From NCBI GenBank assembly GCA_009777485.1, contig WRLT01000002.1, forward strand, positions 62,001-126,000: DNA of 64,000 bases, written 5' to 3'. The notes under the pieces were generated by a model, which made no database searches, was not told the origin of the DNA, and saw only the letters and a program-made list of their open reading frames with translations. The position numbers and the translations under genes were made by a program. Positions 39,443 to 48,900 of this stretch are shown piece after piece (position 1 is the first letter of the stretch; each line of letters starts with the position of its first letter). This DNA is from Bacillota bacterium (GTDB lineage: Bacteria > Bacillota > Clostridia > Christensenellales > Pumilibacteraceae).

Positions 39443-41263
39443 ATGGAGTTGTCCGAGCGGCTTTTATCTAAACTGCAAGACTTGCCCGAAAAATCGGGCG
39501 TGTATTTGTTTCGCGACAGCGCGGGGCAGGTTATTTATATCGGAAAGGCGCGGCAGCTTAAAAACCGTGTACGGCAGTATTTTACGGGTACGCAAAAATC
39601 CGAAAAAACGCAGGCGTTGGTTTTGCAAATTGCCGATGTAGACTACATCATTACGCTTACCGAAAAGGACGCGCTTAGTTTAGAGGCTAATTTGGTTAAA
39701 AAGCAAAAGCCGCGCTACAACATTCTGCTTAAAGACGACAAGCAATATCCGTACATCCGCATCGACGTTAAGCAAAAATTTCCCGCCGTAGAAATTACGC
39801 GCAAAATTAAAAACGACGGCGCAAAATATTTCGGCCCGTACTTTTTCGGCATTCGCGCCGCCGAAGTGGTAGAGGTTATAAAATCTGCCTACCGAGTGCG
39901 CTGCTGCCCGAAACTGCCCCAAAAACGCGTGTGCTTAAACTACCACATCAATTTGTGCCTTGCGCCTTGCGAGGGCAAAACCTCACAAGCCGAATACCGC
40001 GCCGCCGTAGAAAAAACCATCGCCTTTTTATCGGGCAGGGAAGACGGTGCGGCAGAAATTTTAAATCAAAAAATGGAAGAAGCGGTTGCCGCAGAGGATT
40101 TCGAGCGCGCTATCGGCTGCCGCGACCGCCTAGCCATGATTAAACGCCTTAAAGAGCGCAGCATAGCGGATTTGGCAGATAATCAAGACCTAGACGCAGT
40201 TTGCTTAGCATCGGACGAATCGGGAAGTGCCGCAGCGGCAGTCGTAATCGTGCGCGGCGGCAAAATGATGGGCGTAAAAAATTATCCCGTTACGGGCGCG
40301 TTTTTACAGCGCAGCGAGGCGGCCGCGCAGTTTATCGCGCAGTATTACGCCGACCCTAACAACCAAATTCCGCCCGAAATTTTATTAAACGAAGAGTTTG
40401 ATACCGCCGCCTTAGCCGAATATCTTTTTGCGCTGTCGGGCAAAAAAACGCACTTTACCTTTCCTAAAATCGGCGTTAAAAAAAAGCTGATGCAAACGGC
40501 GCACGAAAACGCACAGGATTTTTTAACCAAATCCGCCGACAAGCTTTTGCGCGAGCGGCACTTCACCGTAGACGCGGCGGAACGCTTAGGCAAAATTTTA
40601 GGCGTGCCGTACCCGCGCCGCATAGAGTGCTACGACATTTCGCACCTATCGGGCACCGACAGCGTAGCAAGCGGCGTAGTGTTTACAGACGGAAAAGCGG
40701 ATAAAAAAGAGTACCGCCGCTATAAAATTCAATCCGTACAAGGCATAGACGATTACAAAAGCTTAGCCGAAGTAATGGGGCGCAGGTTTGCTAAAAAAGA
40801 CGAAAGCGCACCGCACGCCCCCGCGCCGCCCGATTTGATTGTAATAGACGGCGGAAAAGGCCAGCTTTCGGCGGCGCGCGCCGCGCTTACAGATACGGCG
40901 GCGGCACGGTTTCCGATAATCGCCCTTGCCGAGCGCGACGAGCATATTTTTACACCCGACAACCCCGAACCGCTTATTCTAAAAAAATCCGACCCCGCCT
41001 TAAAGCTGTTACAGCGCGTGCGCGACGAGGCGCACCGCTTCGCGCTTGCCTACCACCATGTAAGACGCAAAAAGCGCGTACACTCCGTATTAGAAGAAAT
41101 TAGCGGCGTAGGGCCTAAAAAGCGGCAAATCCTTTTAAAGGCGTTTCCCTCCGTAAACGAGATTGCGCTTGCCGATACGCAAACTTTGGCAGCCGTAGAG
41201 GGCATAGATTACAAGACCGCGCAGGCCATAGCAGAATTTTTCAATCAAAAAAGAGGTGAATAA
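39443..41263 (+). CDS. uvrC: UvrABC excinuclease subunit C
   Basis: 606 residues. The GIY-YIG nuclease domain is at the start (KSGVYLFRDSAGQVIYIGKARQLKNRVRQYF). The UVR motif is near residue 205 (AVAAEDFERAIGCRDRLAMI), the RNase H-like 5' nuclease domain includes IECYDISHLSGTDSVASGVVFTDGKADKKEYRRY and VIDGGKGQL, and the C-terminal helix-hairpin-helix pair is ISGVGPKKRQILLKAF / VEGIDYKTAQAIAEFF. It cuts on both sides of bulky DNA lesions. Its stop codon touches the hprK ATG, so the two form one transcript. Confidence 0.97.
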   Translation: MELSERLLSKLQDLPEKSGVYLFRDSAGQVIYIGKARQLKNRVRQYFTGTQKSEKTQALVLQIADVDYIITLTEKDALSLEANLVKKQKPRYNILLKDDKQYPYIRIDVKQKFPAVEITRKIKNDGAKYFGPYFFGIRAAEVVEVIKSAYRVRCCPKLPQKRVCLNYHINLCLAPCEGKTSQAEYRAAVEKTIAFLSGREDGAAEILNQKMEEAVAAEDFERAIGCRDRLAMIKRLKERSIADLADNQDLDAVCLASDESGSAAAAVVIVRGGKMMGVKNYPVTGAFLQRSEAAAQFIAQYYADPNNQIPPEILLNEEFDTAALAEYLFALSGKKTHFTFPKIGVKKKLMQTAHENAQDFLTKSADKLLRERHFTVDAAERLGKILGVPYPRRIECYDISHLSGTDSVASGVVFTDGKADKKEYRRYKIQSVQGIDDYKSLAEVMGRRFAKKDESAPHAPAPPDLIVIDGGKGQLSAARAALTDTAAARFPIIALAERDEHIFTPDNPEPLILKKSDPALKLLQRVRDEAHRFALAYHHVRRKKRVHSVLEEISGVGPKKRQILLKAFPSVNEIALADTQTLAAVEGIDYKTAQAIAEFFNQKRGE

Positions 41264-42217
41264 ATGGATACTAAGCTAACAAAAATCAAGCAGCATGCAC
41301 TGCCCGAAAAACAAGCAGACGTTTGCATAGACGAGTTTTGCAAGCGTTTAGGCTTGCGCATTCTATGCAGAGGGCGCAGCGATACCTTGCGCATTACTAC
41401 GTTTAACATCAACCGCCCCGGCTTATTGCTGTCGGGCTTTAACGAGTACTTTCCCGAAGGGCGTATTCAGGTTATCGGCGAGCAGGAAACGGCGTATATC
41501 AAAACGCTGCCGCCCAGCGAAAGCATCAAAGCGATAGACCGTCTTTTTCAAAAAAAGTTTCCGTGCGTAATCGTATCCAGCGGCATAATGCCTAAAAAGC
41601 ATATTATTGATTCCGCCGAAAAATACGGCTGCGTGGTTTTAGCGTCCGACTTGCGTTCTACCATGATTATCAACGAGATAAGCATTTATCTTAACGAGCT
41701 GCTTGCGCCCGAAGAGGCGATTCACGGCGGCTTAATGGATATTTACGGCGTGGGCGTTTTGATTATAGGAAAATCCAGCGTAGGAAAAAGCGAAACCGCG
41801 CTAGAATTATTGCAGCGCGGGCACCGTCTTATCGCCGACGACGCGGTATGCTGTAAGCGCGTTGCCGACCGCTTAGTGGGGGCGTGTCCCGGCGTTATCC
41901 GCTACTTTTTAGAGGTGCGGGGCTTAGGCATTATAGACGTGCGTTCTATGTACGGCGCGGGTTCGGTTTTGGCAAGCAAAGAAATCGATTTAGTTATAGC
42001 CTTAGAAGAATGGAATATTAAAAAATCGTACAACCGCTTAGGCGACGAGCGCGAGGTATACAACATTTTGGGCATAGAGCTGCCCATGCACACCGTCCCC
42101 GTAAAAACAGGCCGCAACCTAGCCGTAATCTTAGAAGCCGCCGCAAGAAACTACCGCCTAAAATCCATGGGCTACGACGCCCTAGGAGATTTAAACGAAC
42201 GTTTAGAGAATAAGTAA
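41264..42217 (+). CDS. hprK: HPr(Ser) kinase/phosphorylase
   Basis: 317 residues. The P-loop GVLIIGKSSVGKSETALELLQRGHRLIADDAV and the signature ECPGVIRYFLEVRGLGIIDVRSMYGAGSV-type motif identify HprK. It phosphorylates HPr on Ser46 and is central to carbon catabolite control in Bacillota. AAGAGGTG overlaps the end of uvrC. In many clostridia hprK stands next to murB, a PHP gene, rapZ, yvcK and whiA; here murB is separated by repeats and an XRE locus. Confidence 0.95.
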   Translation: MDTKLTKIKQHALPEKQADVCIDEFCKRLGLRILCRGRSDTLRITTFNINRPGLLLSGFNEYFPEGRIQVIGEQETAYIKTLPPSESIKAIDRLFQKKFPCVIVSSGIMPKKHIIDSAEKYGCVVLASDLRSTMIINEISIYLNELLAPEEAIHGGLMDIYGVGVLIIGKSSVGKSETALELLQRGHRLIADDAVCCKRVADRLVGACPGVIRYFLEVRGLGIIDVRSMYGAGSVLASKEIDLVIALEEWNIKKSYNRLGDEREVYNILGIELPMHTVPVKTGRNLAVILEAAARNYRLKSMGYDALGDLNERLENK

Positions 42218-42240
42218 AACTGCGTCAAAAAGTTGTACGA

Positions 42241-42453
42241 AAATGGAGAATGTCGGCTTTCAGTAATGGATAATGGAAAATGGAGAATGGAGAATGTCGG
42301 CTAAGGATTTAAAAAATAAACCATAAAAAATTCCCCTCTTTGATTGTGTGTTAAGGAATTAACCACAGAAAAATTCCCCTCTTGAGGGGTGGACGCGAAG
42401 CGGACGGGGTGGAAAGAAAACCCTATACCCCCAATCAGACGGGGTGAAAAGAA
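42241..42453 (+). repeat. R2 + TCGGCTAAGGATTT module + partial and full R1
   Basis: R2 units (42241-42297) are followed by TCGGCTAAGGATTT, a broken R1 start (AAAAAATTCCCCTCTTT at 42325), then a full short R1 at 42368-42420 with hairpin CGC-GAA-GCG and an extra tail ATACCCCCAATCAGACGGGG up to 42453. No gene is seen in 42218-42462. Confidence 0.8.
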
Positions 42454-42462
42454 AACCTCCCC

Positions 42463-42906
42463 TCACTCACGCCCGACCAAATAATCTATCGTGCAATCCA
42501 GTGCGGCGGCAATGCGCAATAGGCTGTCGAGATTTGGCTTGTTTTTTTGATTAATCCAAGAATAGAAGTTTGAGGTGGTCATTTCAACTTTTTTTCCTAA
42601 ACTGTATAGAGTAAACCCCTTTACTTCTATAGCGTTTCTAAACCATGCGGAAAACGGCGGGCAAGGCTTAGGGTTAGGCAGATAATTTTCTTCTTCTATG
42701 CCAATTAAAAAATCAATAGAGCATTTAAAATAATCCGCTAATTTAATTAAATTAGAAACAGACGGCATAAAGCTAACGGTTCCTGTAAGCCAATCATACA
42801 CCGTGTTTTCACTGCACGCTATCGCTTTACTTAGGATTTTAACATTGATACGGTTATCAAAAATTAATTCTTTAAGCCGTTCACTAAAATTTTTAATGAT
42901 ATTCAT
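42463..42906 (-). CDS. Regulator with two XRE helix-turn-helix domains
   Basis: 147 residues from ATG 42906. The first domain is FSERLKELIFDNRINVKILSKAIACSENTVYDWLTGTVSFMPSVSNLIKLADYFKCSIDFLIG; the second is FRNAIEVKGFTLYSLGKKVEMTTSNFYSWINQKNKPNLDSLLRIAAALDCTIDYLVG. Two DNA-binding domains in one chain could read an inverted pair as a monomer. GAGAGG lies 7 nt before the ATG; the longer frame from 42996 covers the operator region and is rejected. It is divergent from a 73-residue gene. Confidence 0.8.
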   Translation of the reverse strand: MNIIKNFSERLKELIFDNRINVKILSKAIACSENTVYDWLTGTVSFMPSVSNLIKLADYFKCSIDFLIGIEEENYLPNPKPCPPFSAWFRNAIEVKGFTLYSLGKKVEMTTSNFYSWINQKNKPNLDSLLRIAAALDCTIDYLVGRE

Positions 42907-42929
42907 CTTATGCCTCTCTCTATAAAAAA

Positions 42930-42983
42930 CTACAAGAAGTTTCCAAAAAACTCTTGACATTAAGAAACTTCTTGTAGTAATAT
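42930..42983 (+). promoter_or_regulatory. Promoter with 14-bp inverted repeat between divergent genes
   Basis: CTACAAGAAGTTTC (42930-42943) and its exact reverse complement GAAACTTCTTGTAG (42964-42977) flank and overlap a plus-strand promoter TTGACA (42954-42959), N18, TAATAT (42978-42983). One arm lies in the spacer. The likely ligand is the adjacent two-domain XRE protein. Confidence 0.7.
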
Positions 42984-43031
42984 TATGTCGCAACAAGCGC
43001 GTGTTGAATAAATTAAGAGGAGGTTGCTAAA

Positions 43032-43253
43032 ATGGATACAGAATCAGGGGCGCAAAAAATCCGTAACGCTATTGTGGATTGTTTAGGGCGCGACGAAGCT
43101 TTAAGCTGTATTTATGCGGCGCAGGTAGAAAGATTTTTTTCTAAAAGCAAACGCAAGCCAAATTCTACGCTTTTTGCGGATATTGCTTTGCGCGATGCCC
43201 AACAAAACTGCCGTGTTTACCGCATAGAAATTAAAGAACACACCGTTATGTAA
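43032..43253 (+). CDS. Small protein divergent from the two-domain XRE regulator
   Basis: 73 residues: MDTESGAQKIRNAIVDCLGRDEALSCIYAAQVERFFSKSKRKPNSTLFADIALRDAQQNCRVYRIEIKEHTVM. No family is recognised. A strong GAGGAGG ribosome site, a promoter with a palindrome and a perfect terminator just downstream show that it is a real, self-contained transcription unit. With the divergent regulator it resembles a small regulator plus effector module; whether it is a toxin-like or stress protein cannot be told. Confidence 0.65.
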   Translation: MDTESGAQKIRNAIVDCLGRDEALSCIYAAQVERFFSKSKRKPNSTLFADIALRDAQQNCRVYRIEIKEHTVM

Positions 43254-43280
43254 ATAATTTACGGTAAATTAAAGCAAACA

Positions 43281-43316
43281 AAAAATCGTCCCGAAGTTAA
43301 AGTCGGGACGATTTTT
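43281..43316 (+). terminator. Rho-independent terminator
   Basis: ATCGTCCCGA-agttaaag-TCGGGACGAT is a perfect 10-bp stem followed by TTTTT, ending the small gene at 43253. Confidence 0.9.
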
Positions 43317-43364
43317 CACCTTTTAAAATTCTTTTGCATATATAATATTCGGTTTGCCGAATTC

Positions 43365-43393
43365 TTGACAAGATTGTGTAAAAGGGGTATTAT
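43365..43393 (+). promoter_or_regulatory. Promoter of the murB operon
   Basis: TTGACA (43365-43370), N17, TATTAT (43388-43393). The TTG start of murB is only 4 nt later, so if this promoter is used the true start may lie a few codons downstream. Confidence 0.6.
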
Positions 43394-43397
43394 ATAG

Positions 43398-44258
43398 TTG
43401 AAGCTTTTGCGCGGCGTAGAGCTTAAAGAATATACTTCGTTCCGTATCGGAGGACGCGCGGAATATTTTGCCGAAGCGGCAGACGTTTTGCAGCTGCAAA
43501 ATGCTTACGCACTATGCGGCGGAAATGCCGTTATTTTAGGCGGCGGAAGCAACGTGCTGATATCCGACCGCGGCATTAAAGGCGCGGTACTGCGGCTAAG
43601 GCCTGGCGAAATTGTTTTGCAAGACGCTGCGGCGGTATGCTACGCAGGCACTAGTCTATCCGCGCTTGCCCGCTTTTACGAAAAGCACGGTTTTTCAGAC
43701 TTTGCGTGGGCGGCGGGCATTCCCGGCACGGTAGGCGGCGCGTGCATTATGAACGCAGGCGCGTTCGGCTGTGAAATTAAAGACAGCTTGCTGTGGGCGG
43801 AGGTTTTGCGTAAAGGCGAAATAATCAGGCTTACCCATGCAGCGTGCGGCTTTTCGTACCGCGCCTCTGCGTTTTTGCCCGACGATGTGGTGGTGCGCGC
43901 CGCGTTTGGCTGTACACAAGGCGAGCCTGCCGAAATCGCTGCACTGCGCGCCCGATACAAAGCGTTTCGCCTTAGTACGCAGCCTAGCGGCTTTTCGGCG
44001 GGTTCGGTATTTAAGGCCGCAATTTGTCCGCAAACGCAAGCCTCTAAGCCGGCGGGCTGGTTTATCGAAAAGGCGGGGCTTAAAGGGGCGCGGATAGGCG
44101 GCGCGGCGGTTAGCCAAAAGCATGCAAATTTCATTTTAAACACCGACAACGCAAAGGCTTCCGATGTTGCCGCGCTGATACGTCTGGTTAAGGCGGGCGT
44201 ATATGCGGAGTTCGGCGTAAAGCTGTGCGAAGAAATCAAGTTTTTGGGTGAATTTTAA
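43398..44258 (+). CDS. murB: UDP-N-acetylenolpyruvoylglucosamine reductase
   Basis: 286 residues. The FAD-binding part is VELKEYTSFRIGGRAEYFAEA, NAVILGGGSNVLISDRGIKGAVL. Family motifs include FAWAAGIPGTVGGACIMNAGAFGCEIKDSL, CGFSYRASAF, GFSAGSVFK (catalytic Ser) and WFIEKAGLKGARIGGAAVSQKHANFILN. It makes UDP-MurNAc for peptidoglycan. The start is annotated as TTG 43398, but given the promoter position this is uncertain by a few codons. It opens a run of murB-PHP-whiA-dnaE. Confidence 0.93.
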   Translation: MKLLRGVELKEYTSFRIGGRAEYFAEAADVLQLQNAYALCGGNAVILGGGSNVLISDRGIKGAVLRLRPGEIVLQDAAAVCYAGTSLSALARFYEKHGFSDFAWAAGIPGTVGGACIMNAGAFGCEIKDSLLWAEVLRKGEIIRLTHAACGFSYRASAFLPDDVVVRAAFGCTQGEPAEIAALRARYKAFRLSTQPSGFSAGSVFKAAICPQTQASKPAGWFIEKAGLKGARIGGAAVSQKHANFILNTDNAKASDVAALIRLVKAGVYAEFGVKLCEEIKFLGEF

Positions 44259-44294
44259 AACACAATTAAAGGAGCATTATTTAGTAAAGTTTTT

Positions 44295-45083
44295 ATGGCG
44301 TTTTGGGGCGATTATCATACGCATACAGTATACAGCCACGGCAAAGGTACGATTGAAGAAAACATTGCCGCCGCAGTAGACGCAGGTTTAAAGGAAATCG
44401 GGATTACAGACCACGGTTTTCGGCATATGGCGTACAACGTGCGCCGTATGGATTGGCCGTACATGGAGCGCGAGGTTAAAAATCTGCGCCTTAAATATCC
44501 GCAAATCAACATTCATTTAGGCTTAGAGGCCAACTTTAATTCTTTCGACGGCTATATCGATGTGCTGCCCAGCGAGGTATCCAACATGGATTTAATCATA
44601 TGCGGCTACCATAAGGTTATGAAGTTTGACCGCGCCCGCGATTTTTTTAGGTTTTGGCTGCCCAATATTTTTTACGGAATTTTTAGGACAACCCCCAAAA
44701 AGCAAATAAGGCGCAACACCGAGATGTATCTGCGCGCGCTGGAAAAATACGAATTAGATATTTTGTCGCACCCCAACACGGGCGCGAAAATTGATATTAC
44801 AGAGGTTGCTAAGGCGTGCAAGCATTTCGGCACCTATTTCGAGCTGAACGGCAAGCGTATCAGCATGAGTCATCAAGAGTTAGAAGCGGCCGCCGCTACG
44901 GGGGTAGAGTTTATTTGCAATTCCGATGCGCACGACCCCTCCCGCGTGGGCGATTTTTCGCGCGGGCAAGCGGCAATAGAGGCGGTAGGCATACCGTATA
45001 CACAGGTTGCCAACTGGGAGCGTCTGCCTGAATTCCGTTCTAAAAAATTAAAGGAAAAGCTAAACGTTCATGGGTTTTTGTGA
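44295..45083 (+). CDS. PHP-domain phosphoesterase
   Basis: 262 residues. Metal-binding motifs of the PHP family are clear: GDYHTHTVYSHGKGT, GITDHGFRHM, LGLEANF, LSHPNTG and ICNSDAHDPSRVGDF. It is related to histidinol phosphatase-like and YcdX-type proteins; the substrate is not known. In clostridia a gene of this class is regularly placed beside murB and whiA. AAAGGAGC lies rather far (20 nt) before the ATG. Its end overlaps whiA by 14 nt. Confidence 0.85.
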   Translation: MAFWGDYHTHTVYSHGKGTIEENIAAAVDAGLKEIGITDHGFRHMAYNVRRMDWPYMEREVKNLRLKYPQINIHLGLEANFNSFDGYIDVLPSEVSNMDLIICGYHKVMKFDRARDFFRFWLPNIFYGIFRTTPKKQIRRNTEMYLRALEKYELDILSHPNTGAKIDITEVAKACKHFGTYFELNGKRISMSHQELEAAAATGVEFICNSDAHDPSRVGDFSRGQAAIEAVGIPYTQVANWERLPEFRSKKLKEKLNVHGFL

Positions 45084-45960
45084 AAACGCAAAAATAGAAA
45101 TGGCCGCCGCGCCGCTTAGAAGCCGCCGCGCCAAAGCCGCACTGTTAAGCGCGTATGCAAGAAGCGCGGGCGTTTTGCAGTTTAACGGAGGCTTTAAAAC
45201 ACTGGTTTTAAAGGCGGATATTTTAGCGGTCAAAACGCTGCTAAGCCAACTTTTACACGATTTATACGGCGGCGGCGCGGGCTGCATAGAGGAAGGGCGC
45301 AACACCTTTGCTATCGGCGGCGCGTTTTTTGAAAAGGTAACGCAGGATTTAAAAATCTTTAAATTTTCATCCGAAGGCGCGTTGTACGAATCGGGAATTT
45401 CAGAAGAATTTTTGTCCGAGCCCGCCGCATACTTGCGCGGCTTATTTTTGGGCGCGGGCGCGGTTACGCTTTCGGGCGGCTATCATTTTGAAATCAGTTT
45501 TTTAAGCGGCATACTGGCACAAGCCGCCGCCCAACTTCTTTCAAAGGCAAAATTCAAAACGGCTTGCGTCATGCGCAAAGATAAAACGGTTTTGTATATA
45601 AAAAACTCCGAAAAGGTAGGCGACGCATTAGCGTATTTAGGCGCGACTAAGGCGATGCTTGCGGTAAACGAGGTTTTTGTTTCGCGCGCGGCGGCCGTAG
45701 TTTCTAATCGACGAACCAACTGCGATTTGGCAAACATCGATAAAACCGTATCGGCAAGCGGTGCGCAGATGCAAGCCATAGCCTTGCTGCAAAACAGCAA
45801 AAAGTTGGATAAACTAAGCCTCAAACTAAAAGAAACCGCCGCACTGCGCCTTGCCAACCCCGAAGCTACCTTGTCCGAATTAGCCGAGCTTGCAGGCGTA
45901 TCGCGTTCGGGCATGCGGCACAGACTGGAAAAACTTATACAGGAGGCAGGCAAAAAATGA
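45070..45960 (+). CDS. whiA: DNA-binding protein WhiA
   Basis: 296 residues. The N-terminal half has the degenerate LAGLIDADG homing-endonuclease-like fold (ERAKAALLSAYARSAGVLQFNGGF..., LRGLFLGAGAVTLSGGYHFEISF). The C-terminal helix-turn-helix is TLSELAELAGVSRSGMRHRLEKL. WhiA affects cell division and chromosome segregation in Bacillota. The usual upstream neighbours rapZ and yvcK are missing. It overlaps both the PHP gene and dnaE (ATGA), so translation is coupled. Confidence 0.93.
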   Translation: MGFCENAKIEMAAAPLRSRRAKAALLSAYARSAGVLQFNGGFKTLVLKADILAVKTLLSQLLHDLYGGGAGCIEEGRNTFAIGGAFFEKVTQDLKIFKFSSEGALYESGISEEFLSEPAAYLRGLFLGAGAVTLSGGYHFEISFLSGILAQAAAQLLSKAKFKTACVMRKDKTVLYIKNSEKVGDALAYLGATKAMLAVNEVFVSRAAAVVSNRRTNCDLANIDKTVSASGAQMQAIALLQNSKKLDKLSLKLKETAALRLANPEATLSELAELAGVSRSGMRHRLEKLIQEAGKK

Positions 45961-48900
45961 AACCCCTCAATACCTCTCAAACCGATTTCGCCCATTTGCA
46001 TGTGCATACGCAGTACAGCCTGCTAGACGGCGCGGCAAAAATAGAACAGATTTTTGACCGCTGCGGACAGCTGGGGCAATCCGCTGTTGCTATAACCGAC
46101 CACGGCAACATGTTCGGCGTGTTAGAGTTTTGCAAGGCCGCCGTAAGGCACACCGACAAAAACGCCGATTTTTACGAATTTATGGCGTCGGACAAGCCGT
46201 TTAAGGTTAAGCCCATAATCGGCTGCGAACTGTATTTAACCGCCGATATGGATGTGCGCGAATCCGAATCGGGACGCCCCCCGAAATTAAACCACGTAGT
46301 GCTTTTGGCAAAAAATCAAACGGGCTATCACAATTTAGTTAAATTAGTGTCGCTGGGCTTTACGCGCGGCTTTTACTATAAGCCGCGCATCGACAGGACG
46401 CTGTTAAAGCAGCACAGCGAGGGGCTTATCTGCCTTTCGGCGTGCTTAGCGGGCGAGCTTCCGCAAGCAATTTTAGAAGGAGATTTAGCTAAGGCAGACG
46501 CCGTTGCAAAAGCATACAAGGCAATTTTCGGACAAGATTATTATATAGAGCTGCAAGACCACAACCTAAAAGCGCAAAAATCCGTATTGCCGCATTTAGT
46601 AGAAATCGCACGGAAAAACAACATAAAGCTTGTGTGCACCAACGACGTGCATTATATTACGCGCGCCGATTCGGCCATGCAAAAGGTGTTGCAGGGCATA
46701 TCGTTCCGCCGCACGCTTAACCCCGACGATTTAGAAAAAGACGGCGACGCGCTTTTTTCAGGCGAGGCCGAAGACGGTTATTTTCCGACCCGCGAGTTTT
46801 ATGTAAAATCACGCGAAGAAATGCAACAGATTTTTTCCTTCGCGGAGGACGCGCTGCAAAACACTTTGGAAATTGCCGATAAATGCGATTGCCGCTATTT
46901 TGCCAAAAAGCAGCTGCTGCCGCGCTACAAGCCCGAAACGGGCGAACAGCCTGCCGCGTTTTTGCGCCGCCTTACCCGTGAGGGCTTAGAGCGCAACTAT
47001 AAGATTTCGCTGCAAGACCCAGCCGCCGCCGAAATGGTAAAGCGCGCCGACTACGAGCTTTCGGTAATCGAGCGCATGGGCTTTGTGGATTATTTTTTAA
47101 TTGTATGGGATTTTATTTATTTTGCCGAGAAAAACGGTATTCCCGTAGGGCCGGGGCGCGGTTCGGGCGTAGGCAGTATTGTAGCATACGCGCTAGGCAT
47201 CACTAAGCCCGACCCGTTAAAATACGGGCTGCTGTTCGAGCGTTTTTTAAACCCCGACCGTGTTTCAAGCCCCGACTTTGATATAGACTTTTGCGTACAC
47301 CGCCGCGATGAGGTAATCGAATACGTAGTAGACAAATACGGCGCGGAAAACGTTTCGCAAATTATTACGTTTGGCACGTTAGCGGCAAAGGCTGCCGTTA
47401 AGGATGTAGGGCGCGTGTTTAACCACCCCTACGCCGAAGTAGATAAAATTACTAAACAAATGCCGTTTTTAATGGGCAAATTAAAACTTTCCGATTTAAT
47501 CGGCGATTCGCCCGCCGCCATAGCCGACTTAAAGGCGTTGTATCAAAACGATTCGGCGGCAAAGCGCATCATCGACATGGCGGTTAAAATAGAGGGGCTG
47601 CCGCGTCAGTCGGGCATACACGCGGCAGGCGTAATTATCTGCCGCGACCCGATAACGTGCCATATTCCGCTTGCGTCCTCCGCCGACGGCGTAGTTACCA
47701 CGCAATTCAACATGAACGAATGCGAAGAGCTAGGCTTGCTTAAAATGGACTTTTTAGGCTTAAAAACGCTTACCGATATCAAAGACGCGCTAGACATCAT
47801 TTATGTAACGCGCGGCGAAACCGTAGATTTTTACACGATGGAATACGCAGACGCAGCCGTATTCGGGTTAATCGGCGAGGGCGACACGCACGCGGTATTT
47901 CAGCTAGAATCTCCCGGCATGAAGCGTTTCATGCGCGAGTTAAAGCCCTCCGTGTTCGAGGATATTATCGCGGGCGTCGCGCTGTACCGACCCGGCCCTA
48001 TGGATAACATAGATGCGTATGTGGCAGGCAAGCGCAACCCGTTGCGCGCCGTGTACGACCATCCTTTGCTAGAACCTATTTTAAACGTAACCTACGGCAT
48101 TATGGTATATCAAGAGCAGGTTATGGAAGCGGTGCGCGTATTAGCGGGGTACACCTTAGCCCGCGCGGACGAATTGCGCCGCATGATTTCTAAAAAGAAA
48201 ACCGCTTTAATGGATAAAGAGCGCAAGGTATTTGTTCACGGCAATGTTCGCATGAATATAGCAGGTGCGGTTGCCAACGGCGTAAGCGAGACGACAGCCA
48301 ACAAAATTTTTGACGACATCATTAAGTTTGCCGACTACGCATTTAACAAATCGCACGCCACCGCGTATGCGTATTTAGCCTATCAAACCGCGTATTTAAA
48401 ACGCTACTACACGGTAGAATACATCACAGCCGTGTTAAACAACCGTATAACCAGCATAGACGAAATTACGAATTATCTGCGCTATTTAAAAGAAAAAGGC
48501 ATTAAGGTTTTGCCGCCCGACATCAACCAAAGCCGCGAAAGGTTTACCGTAGAAAACGGTTCGGTGCGCATCGGCATGGCGGCTATTAAAAATGTCGGGG
48601 CGGGTGTAGTAGCCGAAATTGTTGCCGAGCGCGAAACGGGCGGGGCGTACATCGATTTTGAAAACTTTATTGCGCGCATGCTAAGCAGACTTACGCTTAA
48701 CAAGCGCATGTTAGAATCGCTGATTTTTTCGGGCGCGTTTGATTGCTTCGGCAACCCGCGCGCACAGCTTATGCAGGTATTCGAGGGTGTTTTGGCGCGT
48801 GCGGCAAAAGACCGCGACGCAAAGGCGCGCGGACAGTTTTCGTTTTTTGATACAATTGCCGAAGCAGGCGCAAAAATTGCCTACCCGGAGGTTGCCGAGT

